A DNA stretch of 64,000 nt from an uncultured Alphaproteobacteria bacterium (GCA_946481105.1 CAMLMM010000001.1:1-64000), one strand, 5' to 3'; shown: positions 53,441 through 61,993, numbered from the stretch's first letter. The notes: a model not told the origin generated them from the sequence alone. Numbers and translations are program-made.

Positions 53441-54880
53441 ATGACCATGCTTCCCGAAATGCCCCAGGGCTGCAGCTGCGCTGCCTGCCGTTCTGCAGCC
53501 GCCAATGAATCATTCTCGCTGAATTATATTCCCGTCACTGCCGCAACCATCAGCAGCGCAAATAGCCTCTTTAGTGGTTATCGCTGGGGATCAGACACAT
53601 CAGGCATTACCCTGACGTATAAGTTTTTTACGGCGCTGCCCGCCTATTATTCATCGCTCTCACAAGAAGCATCAGGATTCCAGGCCTTCACCAGCCAGAT
53701 GAAGGATGCCGTTGGACGTATACTCGACCAGCTTGAAACTTTCACAAAAATTACTTTCCTTGAAACAACAGAGGCAAATAATCAGATCGGTTTTGCGCAG
53801 ACCTCACTTCCGGTCGGCACCGGGGCCTGGGCGTATTACCCTTCTGCCCACCCATTAGGGGGAGATGTCTGGACTAATAAGATTTATGCCGCAACCACAA
53901 CACCAGTTGAGGGTAATTACGGTTTTTATACGCTGATGCATGAAATCGGTCACGCGCTGGGCCTTCAGCATAGTTTTACCGCCGGGTTGACAGGGGATGA
54001 AGCATCATCCCGCTATTCCGTCATGGCCTATGACTGGAGTCCGTTCTTCTCATCCAGCTATATGGTCTATGATATAGCGGCGCTGCAAACAATTTACGGC
54101 GCTAATACAAATTACCATACGGGCAACGATACCTATGCCGTCAACGGAGGATTGGCCTACACCCTATGGGATGCGGGCGGGGTCGATACGCTGGACGCCA
54201 GGGAACTTCAATCCTCTGTTGTGCTCGACCTGCGGGAAGGTGAGTACAGCAGTGTTGGCCTGACACGCAATATCGGCATTGCCTTCGGTGTAACGATAGA
54301 GCGGGCGCAAGGTGGGAATGGTGACGATACTTTAATCGGCAACAGCACGAACAACACTTTGGCTGGTAACAGCGGTCATGACACATTATACGGTGGCGCG
54401 GGCGGCGATATTTTATACGGCGGCGAAGGAAACGACATTTTGTCAGGCGATGACGGAAATGACAAACTGGAAGGCAACAACGGAGACGATACGCTATATG
54501 GGGGTGCCGGACGCGACGTGCTGACCGGTGGCAACGGTAACGATATTCTTGCCAGCGGTTTGGGAGAAGACACGTTATTAGGCGGACTCGGCAGGGATGT
54601 ATTTGTATTCGACAATTTATCCGGAATCGATACGTTGAACGACTATGGCAAGAATGAAGATATTCTTGATATCTCGGCGTTACTGACACAATACGACCCA
54701 GTGACCGAGTCCATAAACGATTTCCTGCGCCTGGCCAGCAGCACCAAATCGACCTACCTGCGCGTTGATGCAAACGGAACCACAGATGGTACCAATTTTG
54801 TCGATATTGCCGTGGTCAACGATCTGCGTGGGGAGGACATCACCAGCTTGATCGAAGCAGGACTCATTATTACCGCCTGA
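53441..54880 (+). CDS. Secreted serralysin-like M10 metalloprotease with RTX repeats
   Basis: A 479-aa protein. Its catalytic domain holds the metzincin zinc site HEIGHALGLQH (about residues 167-177) and the Met-turn SRYSVMAYDW. The M10 serralysin C-terminal region follows from AALQTIYGAN. RTX nonapeptides (GGNGDDTLIG, GGAGGDILYG and so on) occupy about 290-385. The C-terminal tail is a type I secretion region. There is no Sec signal; the N-terminus has CSCAAC, perhaps a propeptide. It degrades extracellular protein and should leave the cell by a type I exporter not encoded here. The second RTX exoenzyme in the window. Confidence 0.93.
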   Translation: MTMLPEMPQGCSCAACRSAAANESFSLNYIPVTAATISSANSLFSGYRWGSDTSGITLTYKFFTALPAYYSSLSQEASGFQAFTSQMKDAVGRILDQLETFTKITFLETTEANNQIGFAQTSLPVGTGAWAYYPSAHPLGGDVWTNKIYAATTTPVEGNYGFYTLMHEIGHALGLQHSFTAGLTGDEASSRYSVMAYDWSPFFSSSYMVYDIAALQTIYGANTNYHTGNDTYAVNGGLAYTLWDAGGVDTLDARELQSSVVLDLREGEYSSVGLTRNIGIAFGVTIERAQGGNGDDTLIGNSTNNTLAGNSGHDTLYGGAGGDILYGGEGNDILSGDDGNDKLEGNNGDDTLYGGAGRDVLTGGNGNDILASGLGEDTLLGGLGRDVFVFDNLSGIDTLNDYGKNEDILDISALLTQYDPVTESINDFLRLASSTKSTYLRVDANGTTDGTNFVDIAVVNDLRGEDITSLIEAGLIITA

Positions 54881-54969
54881 AACTTCTGAACTTTATTATC
54901 CAGCTTGCCCGTAACCGTTGATTTCGCGTATGATGCAGTACGATAATTTTCCGGGCAGGTGGTGACGGT

Positions 54970-55851
54970 ATGCGTTTTACTTTTATTTCTGTATTCGCTC
55001 TTATTTTATTTGCGTCTTTTCTACCTGCACACGCCGAAGAAGAACCTCGGCTCCCATCACCCATCCAAACCCTGGTGGCCGAAGGGGCACAGATACGTTA
55101 TCTGGGGCGCGACCTGGGAATGGATGGCTGGGTTGTTATTAAAAACGGTCAGGAACAGTATTTTTACGTGACACCTGATCAACAAGCCATCGTGTCGGGT
55201 GTTCTGTTCAACAACAAAGGGGATGCCGTCACTCTGCAACAGATTAATAGTTTGCGCAAGAAAGAGGGGCCAGCTATCGACCGTCTGGCCGGGTTCAGCG
55301 ATACGCCTGTAGCGTCCAAGGAAGCGGAAACCGCCACCCCAGCGCCTGACTTCACCCCCCCCCAGGATTTGCTTAAGACATCTGGCAAAAGCAAAGGCGA
55401 ACAGCTTTATGACGGCGTCGAGGCCGCTAACTGGCTGGCACTTGGGGAAAGCAAAGCCCCGGTCATTTATACCTTTATTGACCCAGAATGCCCGCATTGT
55501 CATGATTTACTGCAGGATTTCCGCAAATCCGGTTACCTGGAAAAAGGTATGGTCCAGTTGCGCCTTATTCCTGTAGGGGTTTTGAGCGCCGACAGCCTGA
55601 AGGAAGCTGCCTATCTTCTGGCATCCCCCAGCGCCAAAGAGGATCTGTATAAGCACCTGGATGGAGATAAAAAAGCCCTTTTGGTCAGTGAAAGCGCCAA
55701 TACCCAAGGGGTTGAACGTAATATGAAGCTGATGCAGGACTGGAATTTGGACGTAACTCCGTTTTCGATTTACCGGGACAAAGACAGTAAAATTAAGATT
55801 TTGCAGGGACGTCCCAAGGATCTTAAGGAAATTATCACAGAGTTGCGATAA
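54970..55851 (+). CDS. DsbC/DsbG-like thiol:disulfide isomerase at the head of Dot/Icm locus 2
   Basis: A 293-aa precursor with signal peptide (cleavage near LPAHA-EE, about residue 22), a small N-terminal domain resembling the DsbC/G dimerisation domain (about 30-100), a Pro/Ala linker and a thioredoxin-fold domain with the redox pair CPHC in FIDPECPHCHDLL (about 175-178). It would isomerise or form disulfides in periplasmic proteins. Linked to the T4SS genes by order and direction; many conjugation loci carry such a helper. A 9-C run in the linker makes the frame unstable. GCAGGTGG lies before the ATG. Confidence 0.82.
   Translation: MRFTFISVFALILFASFLPAHAEEEPRLPSPIQTLVAEGAQIRYLGRDLGMDGWVVIKNGQEQYFYVTPDQQAIVSGVLFNNKGDAVTLQQINSLRKKEGPAIDRLAGFSDTPVASKEAETATPAPDFTPPQDLLKTSGKSKGEQLYDGVEAANWLALGESKAPVIYTFIDPECPHCHDLLQDFRKSGYLEKGMVQLRLIPVGVLSADSLKEAAYLLASPSAKEDLYKHLDGDKKALLVSESANTQGVERNMKLMQDWNLDVTPFSIYRDKDSKIKILQGRPKDLKEIITELR
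55355..55363 (+). repeat. 9-base C homopolymer in the DsbC-like gene
   Basis: Nine C in the linker before the thioredoxin domain, read as the second and third bases of ACC then CCC CCC and C of CAG (protein TPPQ). Loss or gain of one base would remove the CPHC domain. Confidence 0.9.
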
Positions 55852-55878
55852 GATTATTTTCTGGTATATGACTGCATA

Positions 55879-56853
55879 ATGGATACGCGCTCAATATTTC
55901 TGCTTCAGGTACTTGAAAAGCTGGCTACCCCCCTGGTAGCGGCAATTAACGAGGTTTCAGTCCGCCAGATGATGGTCCCGGACCCGAAACAGCCCGGTGC
56001 CATGCGCCCGGAGGCCGAGCAGGTTGCCGGACTTCTGACCAAGTCCACACAGATGAGCATTGGTCTTTCCCAGTTAGTAGATATGAAGCTCCCGGAAGGG
56101 GAGGCAGATTCTCTGCGTCTGGCGCTGACTTCGCTGGCATCACCGTTAATGGCCAATATATACCGTCTGGCGGGCCGCAGCCCGTCCGATCAGGAAATTG
56201 AGCGGGTTACAACGGCCATGAGTGCTGTCATGACCTATGCTGACAACTTCGCGCCTGCCGGTGATGCCAATGTGCGAATGGCCAATATCGACAATGATTT
56301 CTTCCCCAGCGACCCACTGCAGATCACCCTTCTTTATATGAACGCACTGCTGCCGGCCGTAAATTCGGTGATGGCCTATTCCTTTGGGCAGCCGGAAAAG
56401 AAACTGGTGCAGGATGTGTCCGAGCGTCTGGTGCGCGAAGCCAAAGTTTTACGCCAACGTATTTTCCCCGACCTGCCAGAGGGTTCCGCTGCGGCCAAAG
56501 CAGATCTCGCGCTTCTGCGCATGACGGCCCAGATATACAGCCAATGCCACTTTGCCGAGATGGCCAAGTTGATGGCGACTGAAGATCAGGTCCGCCAGGG
56601 TATGGCCCCTGCCATGACAACATTATGGCAATCATTTATCCTGCGTATGCAGATGCTTGAAGTGCTGGGTGATGCTTTGATACCAAAAGCAAAATCAGCC
56701 TCAACCACGGCGACCAGTGGCGGCAAAGATCCAGAAATTACCTCCAGTGTCGTGACACCGTTGGTCCCGCCTAAAGCGTCGGAAGCGCCCGCCGCGACCG
56801 AATCTGCCAGCGGCAGCCCTATGTCATTTTTTGTTAAGAAAAATTCAGCATAA
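55879..56853 (+). CDS. Unknown cytoplasmic helical protein in Dot/Icm locus 2
   Basis: A 324-aa protein I do not recognise. It has no signal peptide and is predicted all-helical. An N-terminal region DTRSIFLLQVLEKLATPLVAA is followed by several amphipathic helices (IYRLAGRSPSDQEIERVTTAM, LLYMNALLPAVNSVMAYSFG). It ends in a disordered Ser/Thr/Ala/Pro tail (about 275-324) containing TTATSGG and SPMSFFVKK. It starts 27 bp after the DsbC-like gene and ends 42 bp before the transglycosylase gene, so it is in the T4SS transcript. Possible roles are a chaperone, a regulator or a secreted substrate. Confidence 0.75.
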   Translation: MDTRSIFLLQVLEKLATPLVAAINEVSVRQMMVPDPKQPGAMRPEAEQVAGLLTKSTQMSIGLSQLVDMKLPEGEADSLRLALTSLASPLMANIYRLAGRSPSDQEIERVTTAMSAVMTYADNFAPAGDANVRMANIDNDFFPSDPLQITLLYMNALLPAVNSVMAYSFGQPEKKLVQDVSERLVREAKVLRQRIFPDLPEGSAAAKADLALLRMTAQIYSQCHFAEMAKLMATEDQVRQGMAPAMTTLWQSFILRMQMLEVLGDALIPKAKSASTTATSGGKDPEITSSVVTPLVPPKASEAPAATESASGSPMSFFVKKNSA

Positions 56854-56895
56854 TGCTAAACTCCACTTGGTAGTTTGTAGGGAAATTTTCGTATC

Positions 56896-57309
56896 ATGAG
56901 CAAAATCATTGCCGCCTGTCTGATGCTGGCCGCGCAGACCTATTCGGTCCCGCCCGCTGTCATGGTCGGTATTCTGCAGGTCGAAGGCGGTGCGCTGGGT
57001 CAGGCTGTCCGTAACACGAATGGCAGTTATGACCTTGGACCGATGCAGATAAATACCATCTGGGTACCGGAACTGGCTGATTACTGGGGAGTCGAACAGA
57101 ATATCGCGGCGCGCTGGATACGTGACGATGCCTGTACCAACATGGGCGTGGCCGCATGGATACTTCGACGACACATGGATGAAACAGGTTCCCTGTCAAA
57201 AGCTATTGCCCACTACCATTCCAAAACACCGAGCCGAGGCTATACCTATAAGGCAAAAGTCGTTGAAGCCATGCGCCGTAATGGCCTGATTAAAAATTCC
57301 TCGCGCTGA
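56896..57309 (+). CDS. Lytic transglycosylase (VirB1-like muramidase), short form
   Basis: A 137-aa SLT-fold enzyme. The catalytic Glu lies in VGILQVEGGALG (about residue 28). The conserved SYDLGPMQINTIWVPEL and the later ACTNMGVAAWILRRHM and AIAHYHSKTPSRGYTYKAKV complete the fold. It opens peptidoglycan so the secretion complex can span the wall, the role of VirB1 and of related T4SS-linked muramidases. No signal peptide is visible (MSKIIAACLMLAAQTYSVPP may serve as a weak one). It lies 224 bp before dotD. Confidence 0.87.
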   Translation: MSKIIAACLMLAAQTYSVPPAVMVGILQVEGGALGQAVRNTNGSYDLGPMQINTIWVPELADYWGVEQNIAARWIRDDACTNMGVAAWILRRHMDETGSLSKAIAHYHSKTPSRGYTYKAKVVEAMRRNGLIKNSSR

Positions 57310-57533
57310 TTGCTCGATAAAATTACGTAAACATTTCCACTTCATGTAAAACTGCTCACCAATGAATTCCAGCGGCATCGGCTCTCATATAAGGGCGCTA
57401 GTTTTTTTGGGGAATGGCCTATAAATATCTCCTCTGCCGCTTGTGTCTGGCAAATGAAGTCTGTAATGTGTTATGACTTCAAGCGGGTTACATGCAGTGA
57501 CCGGTTCTTCTGACTTAAAGGGTGTTTACCACA

Positions 57534-58067
57534 ATGATACGTTCTGTCCGTTTTTTCTCCCTGTTAGCAACGGCTACGCTGGCATTAAGCGGCTGCGAAT
57601 CAGGCCCCCCGCTCTTTGTGAAAGACCCGCAGCTCGTCGCCCAGCCTGATAAGGTTTCCCTGATGCTGGCCCAGGCCGCTGACAAGGCGGCCAACTCTCT
57701 GGAAGCTTTGGCTTCCGTTGAGCAAAAACGTACACCAGGCGCATCTGTCGCCGCCATTACCGATGCGCCGCCGGAACTCCGCCGCGCCATCACTATCAAC
57801 TGGGTTGGGCCGGTTGACCAGATCACCAAATTACTGGCGGACCGTGCGGGCTATCATTTCAATCCGCTGGGTGCCGCCCCGGCAACGCCTGTTGTGGTTT
57901 CAATCGACGTGACAAACAAGCCAGTTATTGAAGTTCTGCGCTCCATTGGCTTGCAGCTCGGCCCGCGCGCCAATATCCACGTAGATAGCGACAACCGCGT
58001 TGTTGAACTTGACTATACGCCAATCACGGGGCCTGGCGATATGGCCAGGTCGATGAAACGCCGTTAG
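57534..58067 (+). CDS. dotD: Type IVB outer-membrane lipoprotein DotD
   Basis: A 177-aa lipoprotein precursor: lipobox LSGC (Cys about residue 21), a helical spacer, and the conserved DotD domain with INWVGPVDQITKLLADRAGYHFNPLG and VIEVLRSIGLQLGPRANIHVD. DotD has a secretin N0-like fold and, with DotC, brings DotH to the outer membrane. TraH of IncI plasmids is the counterpart. The ATG at 57534 gives a proper signal; the frame opens 12 nt earlier. dotC follows after 36 bp. Confidence 0.9.
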   Translation: MIRSVRFFSLLATATLALSGCESGPPLFVKDPQLVAQPDKVSLMLAQAADKAANSLEALASVEQKRTPGASVAAITDAPPELRRAITINWVGPVDQITKLLADRAGYHFNPLGAAPATPVVVSIDVTNKPVIEVLRSIGLQLGPRANIHVDSDNRVVELDYTPITGPGDMARSMKRR

Positions 58068-58103
58068 ATGAACATCCACCGCCCACAGTGGGACTGACAA
58101 AGA

Positions 58104-59015
58104 ATGACAAAAACACGCGCTAAATATTACGGGGTTTTATCATCGGCAATGCTTGTATTGGCGTTGGGTTTGACCGCATCACCGTCCTATGCTGATGCCG
58201 AATTGAACAAGATTATTGCCGACGAGAATAAAGTTATTCTTGATAGCGCAACCAATGTCGATGAAATCAAGCCGCCGAAATCAATTTCCGATCTGCAGGA
58301 GATTCCGGGCTATGTCGAGCATAAGGGCGATAAAATGGCGATGCCCTATGACATCCGGAAAGAAGCCTTGAAAGAAGCAGCGTTATCGTACGGGGCGCGT
58401 GGCGGTCTGGCCGCCCGCAGCTACGCTATCAATAAACAAGTTGACGCCCGCGCATCTTTCCTTGACCGCGTTTATGATTTTCGTCAGTTGCTTATCGCCG
58501 GACCGTCAGGTTTTATGATTGAACCGCCAATCATTTCCGAATCGCTGAATAACCTGCTGATTGAAGGTGATGGCCAGAAAGCCGCAGTTGCCGATACGAT
58601 TTACAAAATCAATCAAAACGTCAAGATTGTGTCGGCCGCACGCCACTGGCGACAATACCTGGAACGCACATGGGGAGATGTTGAAGATCCGCCAGAAGTG
58701 CTGCGCCCAAAAAATGACGAAGAACGTAAATTATGGCGTGAGCTGGTAAAAAAAGGCTGGGATGAAGGCACGCAACAGGCTGACGAAGTGTTTGAACAGG
58801 ATTTGATGCGCCTGTCCGCTGAATTCAGTGGCATGGTCCGCTACCGCCAGCTGCTGGCCCAAGGCATGATATCGCAGCCATTCGCGCAACAGATTGACCG
58901 TGGCGTAACGGGAGATGGGCCATCCACCATGCGTGTCGGCGATCGCGCTGTTGTCATTACCGGTGTTCCACAAATGATAACGGAATCGAAAAGATGGTCG
59001 CCCGCAAGCCGATAA
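58104..59015 (+). CDS. dotC: Type IVB core protein DotC, lipobox absent
   Basis: A 303-aa protein, the same length as Legionella DotC. It has the family segments MPYDIRKEALKEAALSYGARGGLAARSY, GPSGFMIEPPII and ISAARHWRQYL-like KIVSAARHWRQYLERTWGD, then VITGVPQMI. The N-terminus has a signal peptide ending ASPSYADA and no cysteine, unlike the lipoprotein DotC of Legionella. It should therefore be a soluble or peripherally bound periplasmic protein, or be tethered through DotD. It overlaps dotB by 22 bp. Confidence 0.92.
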   Translation: MTKTRAKYYGVLSSAMLVLALGLTASPSYADAELNKIIADENKVILDSATNVDEIKPPKSISDLQEIPGYVEHKGDKMAMPYDIRKEALKEAALSYGARGGLAARSYAINKQVDARASFLDRVYDFRQLLIAGPSGFMIEPPIISESLNNLLIEGDGQKAAVADTIYKINQNVKIVSAARHWRQYLERTWGDVEDPPEVLRPKNDEERKLWRELVKKGWDEGTQQADEVFEQDLMRLSAEFSGMVRYRQLLAQGMISQPFAQQIDRGVTGDGPSTMRVGDRAVVITGVPQMITESKRWSPASR

Positions 59016-60160
59016 GCCTTGTCAAAGGGGACCAGACTCTTGTCCAGACATGGCCGGATGAACCCCACCGCTTTCTGGAAGAGCATGTCGATCCGTTTCT
59101 GACCTGGTGCGTTAAAAAAGGCACCTCGGATATTTCCATTCAGACGGATCGTCCTGTTTATACGGATATTTACGGGACGCTTTACCCCGCCACCTATCGC
59201 GCGATTGATGCCGCCGATATGACCGCTTTCCTGACTAAAATTTATGGTCCAGATGCCACAGCGCGTCTAGCTTCTGGACGCGACCTCGACATATCCTATG
59301 AAATTCGTGCCGATCGTTACTCGCGTTCACGCTTTCGTGTGAATATTACGGCTATTCTTTCGCGCGGACGTGACGCAGCACAGATTACAATGCGCGTAAT
59401 GCCATCAGAACCGCCACGCATTACGGACATGAATATCGAGCAGCAAATCATCGATAACTGGGCGCCGCGTCAGGGCATGATTATCATCACCGGGCCAACC
59501 GGTTCGGGGAAAACAACTCTGCTTGCCGCGGGGAACCGGATGTTGATGGAGCGCCCGCATGGCTGCGGCAAGATGCTGACCTACGAAGCCCCAATCGAAT
59601 TTACCTACGATACGATTCATAGCCCGCGTTCGCTGGTGTCCCAGACCGAAGTCCACCGGCATTTGCCCGACTTTGCCGCCGGCGTACGCAATGCCTTGCG
59701 CCGAAAGCCCAATATTATTCTGGTGGGCGAAGCCCGTGACCGCGAAACCATCAATGCCGCCATTGAAGCCGCGCAGACAGGTCATGCCGTGTATACGACA
59801 ACGCACACGACCGGAGTGGCCGCCACAATCCGCCGTATGATTTCCGCGTTTGAGAAGGATGAGCGCACAGAACGCGCCTATGCCCTTATGGAAACGCTCC
59901 GCATGATCGTGACACAGGCCTTGGTCCCGAAGAAAAATGGGGGACGTATGGGCATTCGGGAATGGATGATTTTCCCTGACGATGTCCGGGAAAAATTGAT
60001 GGATAAGGATTTTGACAGCTGGAGTAACGAAATCCAGCGCATGATTCCATTTTATGGCCAGACCATGAGCAAATCAGCCAGTATAGCCTTTGAAAAGGGT
60101 CTTATCGAAAAACGTCACTACCTGTTGCTGACGGGTGGCGGCGGTGGTGGCGGTCATTAA
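58994..60160 (+). CDS. dotB: Type IVB secretion ATPase DotB
   Basis: A 388-aa PilT/VirB11-type hexameric ATPase. Walker A GPTGSGKTTLL (about residues 166-176), Asp box around LTYEAPIEFTYD, Walker B in NIILVGEARDRE, His box GHAVYTTTHTTG. DotB docks on DotO at the cytoplasmic side of the channel and powers secretion. TraJ is the IncI counterpart. The C-terminus ends in a run of seven glycines then His. GGAATC precedes the ATG; the start lies within dotC. Length is close to Legionella DotB (about 377 aa). Confidence 0.95.
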   Translation: MVARKPISLVKGDQTLVQTWPDEPHRFLEEHVDPFLTWCVKKGTSDISIQTDRPVYTDIYGTLYPATYRAIDAADMTAFLTKIYGPDATARLASGRDLDISYEIRADRYSRSRFRVNITAILSRGRDAAQITMRVMPSEPPRITDMNIEQQIIDNWAPRQGMIIITGPTGSGKTTLLAAGNRMLMERPHGCGKMLTYEAPIEFTYDTIHSPRSLVSQTEVHRHLPDFAAGVRNALRRKPNIILVGEARDRETINAAIEAAQTGHAVYTTTHTTGVAATIRRMISAFEKDERTERAYALMETLRMIVTQALVPKKNGGRMGIREWMIFPDDVREKLMDKDFDSWSNEIQRMIPFYGQTMSKSASIAFEKGLIEKRHYLLLTGGGGGGGH

Positions 60161-60237
60161 TTAACTATTATTTGTTAATCTTTTTGCGCTAAATTACTCT
60201 CATGGCCAATAACGAAATAACAAACATCAAGGAACAG

Positions 60238-60507
60238 ATGAACTGGCACTGGCGCAATACGATGCGTCCGATCCGGTTCTTTTCCTTTGACGTCAAGGCC
60301 GTTATCCCTTTTTTCATTATTATTTTCTACGCGCGCCGGTCTACATTGATCTTTTGTATACTAGTGACGCTATTCTTCTATATCCTGGAAAAAAAGGGCC
60401 TGACATTTGAAGCTGCCCTGAGAATGACACGCATCTTTCTTTTTGGGGAGATGCGCTATGGCCAGTCTAAATTCCGTTACCGCCGCCTTAAAGATTACGG
60501 GCGCTGA
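60238..60507 (+). CDS. icmT: Type IVB membrane protein IcmT
   Basis: An 89-aa protein with one or two hydrophobic segments (about residues 20-55). The N-terminal pattern W..T.RP.RFF.FD..A..P (here HWRNTMRPIRFFSFDVKAV) and later FFYILEKKGLTFE match IcmT, about 86 aa in Legionella and TraK in IncI plasmids. I set the start at 60238 because AAGGA lies just ahead and the length fits; an ATG 36 nt upstream lacks a ribosome-binding site. IcmT sits after DotB as traK after traJ. Needed for secretion; role in the complex not fully known. Confidence 0.86.
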   Translation: MNWHWRNTMRPIRFFSFDVKAVIPFFIIIFYARRSTLIFCILVTLFFYILEKKGLTFEAALRMTRIFLFGEMRYGQSKFRYRRLKDYGR

Positions 60508-60598
60508 TCCTCTGAATATCCCGAATTCCGTTAAGTTATGTCTTGAGTTTTAGGCTTGACCATCATAACCTACGGCTGTTCACCTAGATTGTGGAGTT

Positions 60599-61720
60599 AT
60601 GACAGTGACGCTTTCAAAAATTTACATGCAAAGCTGTGCTTTTGCCTTTTTCGCCGTGGGTGTTCTGACCCTTGCCGCCCCTGCTCAGGCCGGGTTTGAA
60701 TTCACCCCCCCTGCCGTAACGGCCCCGCAGCCTGGCCCAGCTGGCGTTGCTGATATGCCGGCCAATACCGGGCCTCTGACGCCCGAGCCAGATTCGCTTC
60801 CTGTAGCCGGAGTCCCCGTTGAGAATGTTGACTCAGATAGTCTGCCGGTAGTCGCCGACGATGGCAAACAGGCGGTAGGCATGAAAACAATCCCAGCGCG
60901 CCCTGCCCAGGTTGCCGAACCTGCCACGCCAGAACCGGTGGAAGAGGTGACAATGTCCACCGCACCAGCGCCAGCACCAGTGCCCGCCCCGGCACCCGTG
61001 AGCCAGCCAGACCAGCAACAGGCCCCCTTTGACACCACGCCAATTCAGGGTTTTGGTTCGGACATGCCGCTGGCTATGGCGCTGCGCGATATCGTTCCAG
61101 CCCGTTATGCTTTTGCTTTTGAAAACAGCAGCATTGCCGCAACAAAAATTTCCTGGCAAGGCGGCAAAGCCTGGCTGCAGGTCCTGGATGATGCCCTTAT
61201 GCCAAGCGGGCTTTCAGCACATATCGAAGGTAATGTTGTACGCATTGGTTATGGTCAGACGGCAGCCCACAACACAACGCTTGGAAATGATGCCCCATCG
61301 GAGTCGCCGCAACCAGCCGCTATGGCAGAACCTGCCCCGCAATCCTATCCGGCGCGCAACAAGCCACTCAACCTTACCAACGAAACTGAACCAGCAGAAC
61401 CCGCCACGGCCCCTGCACCAGTAACCGCCAGCGTATCGGCAAAAGATATGATGGTTGACCTGAACAGAACGAGCAGATGGCAGGCCCGTCCCGGTTCCAC
61501 GCTGCGCCAAGTTCTGGATAACTGGAGCCAGACCGCGCATGTCGATCTGCAATGGCTGACCCCCTATGATTACCCGATCAACAACACCTTCGTATACGAA
61601 GGAACATTCAATGAGGCTGTTTCTTCGCTGCTGTCGTCTTATTCGCGCGAAAATCCCCGCCCACGCGGCCGCCTATATCCAAATGCGCCGGACGGCCCGT
61701 CCGTATTGATGGTGAATTAA
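60599..61720 (+). CDS. Periplasmic TcpQ-like protein with two N0-like modules, end of Dot/Icm locus 2
   Basis: A 373-aa precursor. Signal peptide (cleavage near APAQA-GF, about residue 31). A Pro/Val/Ala-rich region (about 35-140) leads to a first secretin N0/STN-like module (about 143-210, MALRDIVPARYAFAFENSSI and KAWLQVLDDALMPSG). After another Pro/Ala linker comes a second module at the C-terminus (about 285-373), with SRWQARPGSTLRQVLDNWSQ and VYEGTFNEAVSSLLSSYSRE. This second part matches TcpQ-type domains of pilus and IncI conjugation loci. It shares the N0 idea with DotD, so it probably joins the outer-membrane ring. Terminator follows. Confidence 0.8.
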   Translation: MTVTLSKIYMQSCAFAFFAVGVLTLAAPAQAGFEFTPPAVTAPQPGPAGVADMPANTGPLTPEPDSLPVAGVPVENVDSDSLPVVADDGKQAVGMKTIPARPAQVAEPATPEPVEEVTMSTAPAPAPVPAPAPVSQPDQQQAPFDTTPIQGFGSDMPLAMALRDIVPARYAFAFENSSIAATKISWQGGKAWLQVLDDALMPSGLSAHIEGNVVRIGYGQTAAHNTTLGNDAPSESPQPAAMAEPAPQSYPARNKPLNLTNETEPAEPATAPAPVTASVSAKDMMVDLNRTSRWQARPGSTLRQVLDNWSQTAHVDLQWLTPYDYPINNTFVYEGTFNEAVSSLLSSYSRENPRPRGRLYPNAPDGPSVLMVN

Positions 61721-61722
61721 TC

Positions 61723-61750
61723 AAAATGGCCCCCCGGGGCCATTTTATTG
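61723..61750. terminator. Terminator after Dot/Icm locus 2
   Basis: AAAATGGCCCC / GGGGCCATTTT hairpin ending in ATTTTATT, directly after the TcpQ-like gene stop. It separates the T4SS locus from rplJ. Confidence 0.8.
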
Positions 61751-61776
61751 TCCAAAGCCCCATATGGTGAAAACTG

Positions 61777-61805
61777 TTGACTCAAAAGTGGTCTGTCGCT
61801 ATAAA
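61777..61805 (+). promoter_or_regulatory. Strong promoter of rplJ-rplL
   Basis: TTGACT (61777-61782), exactly 17 nt, TATAAA (61800-61805). Expected start near 61812, leaving a leader of about 180 nt before the rplJ ATG. Confidence 0.75.
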
Positions 61806-61946
61806 AGCCTCGTTCCTGTCCGAGACTGCTGGGTTTTTCTTCGGAAAAGTGATGGAAACCAATGGTTTCCGCCCGCAATAGATAGGCCGATGTATACTAT
61901 TCATACCCTCTGGGGTGTGTTCGGCTTTATTTTAATGTTTTGGACA

Positions 61947-61975
61947 GGCGGCTTTTGGGCCGCTTTTTTATTTTT
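61947..61975 (+). promoter_or_regulatory. Terminator-like attenuator in the rplJ leader
   Basis: GCGGC-TTTTGG-GCCGC (61948-61963) is followed by TTTTTTATTTTT, ending about 7 nt before the GGGAGAT ribosome-binding site of rplJ. A terminator this close to the start codon implies conditional termination within the L10 leader. In Bacillus the L10(L12)4 complex controls such a leader. The upstream 130 nt would hold the protein-binding element; I cannot fold it reliably by eye. Confidence 0.55.
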
Positions 61976-61993
61976 AACGATGGGAGATCTTTT

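Noticed and set aside
31486..61750. The Dot/Icm region as an integrated conjugative element
   Set aside because: No integrase, relaxase, oriT-like site, tRNA target or direct-repeat ends seen; the two loci are split by ordinary housekeeping genes.
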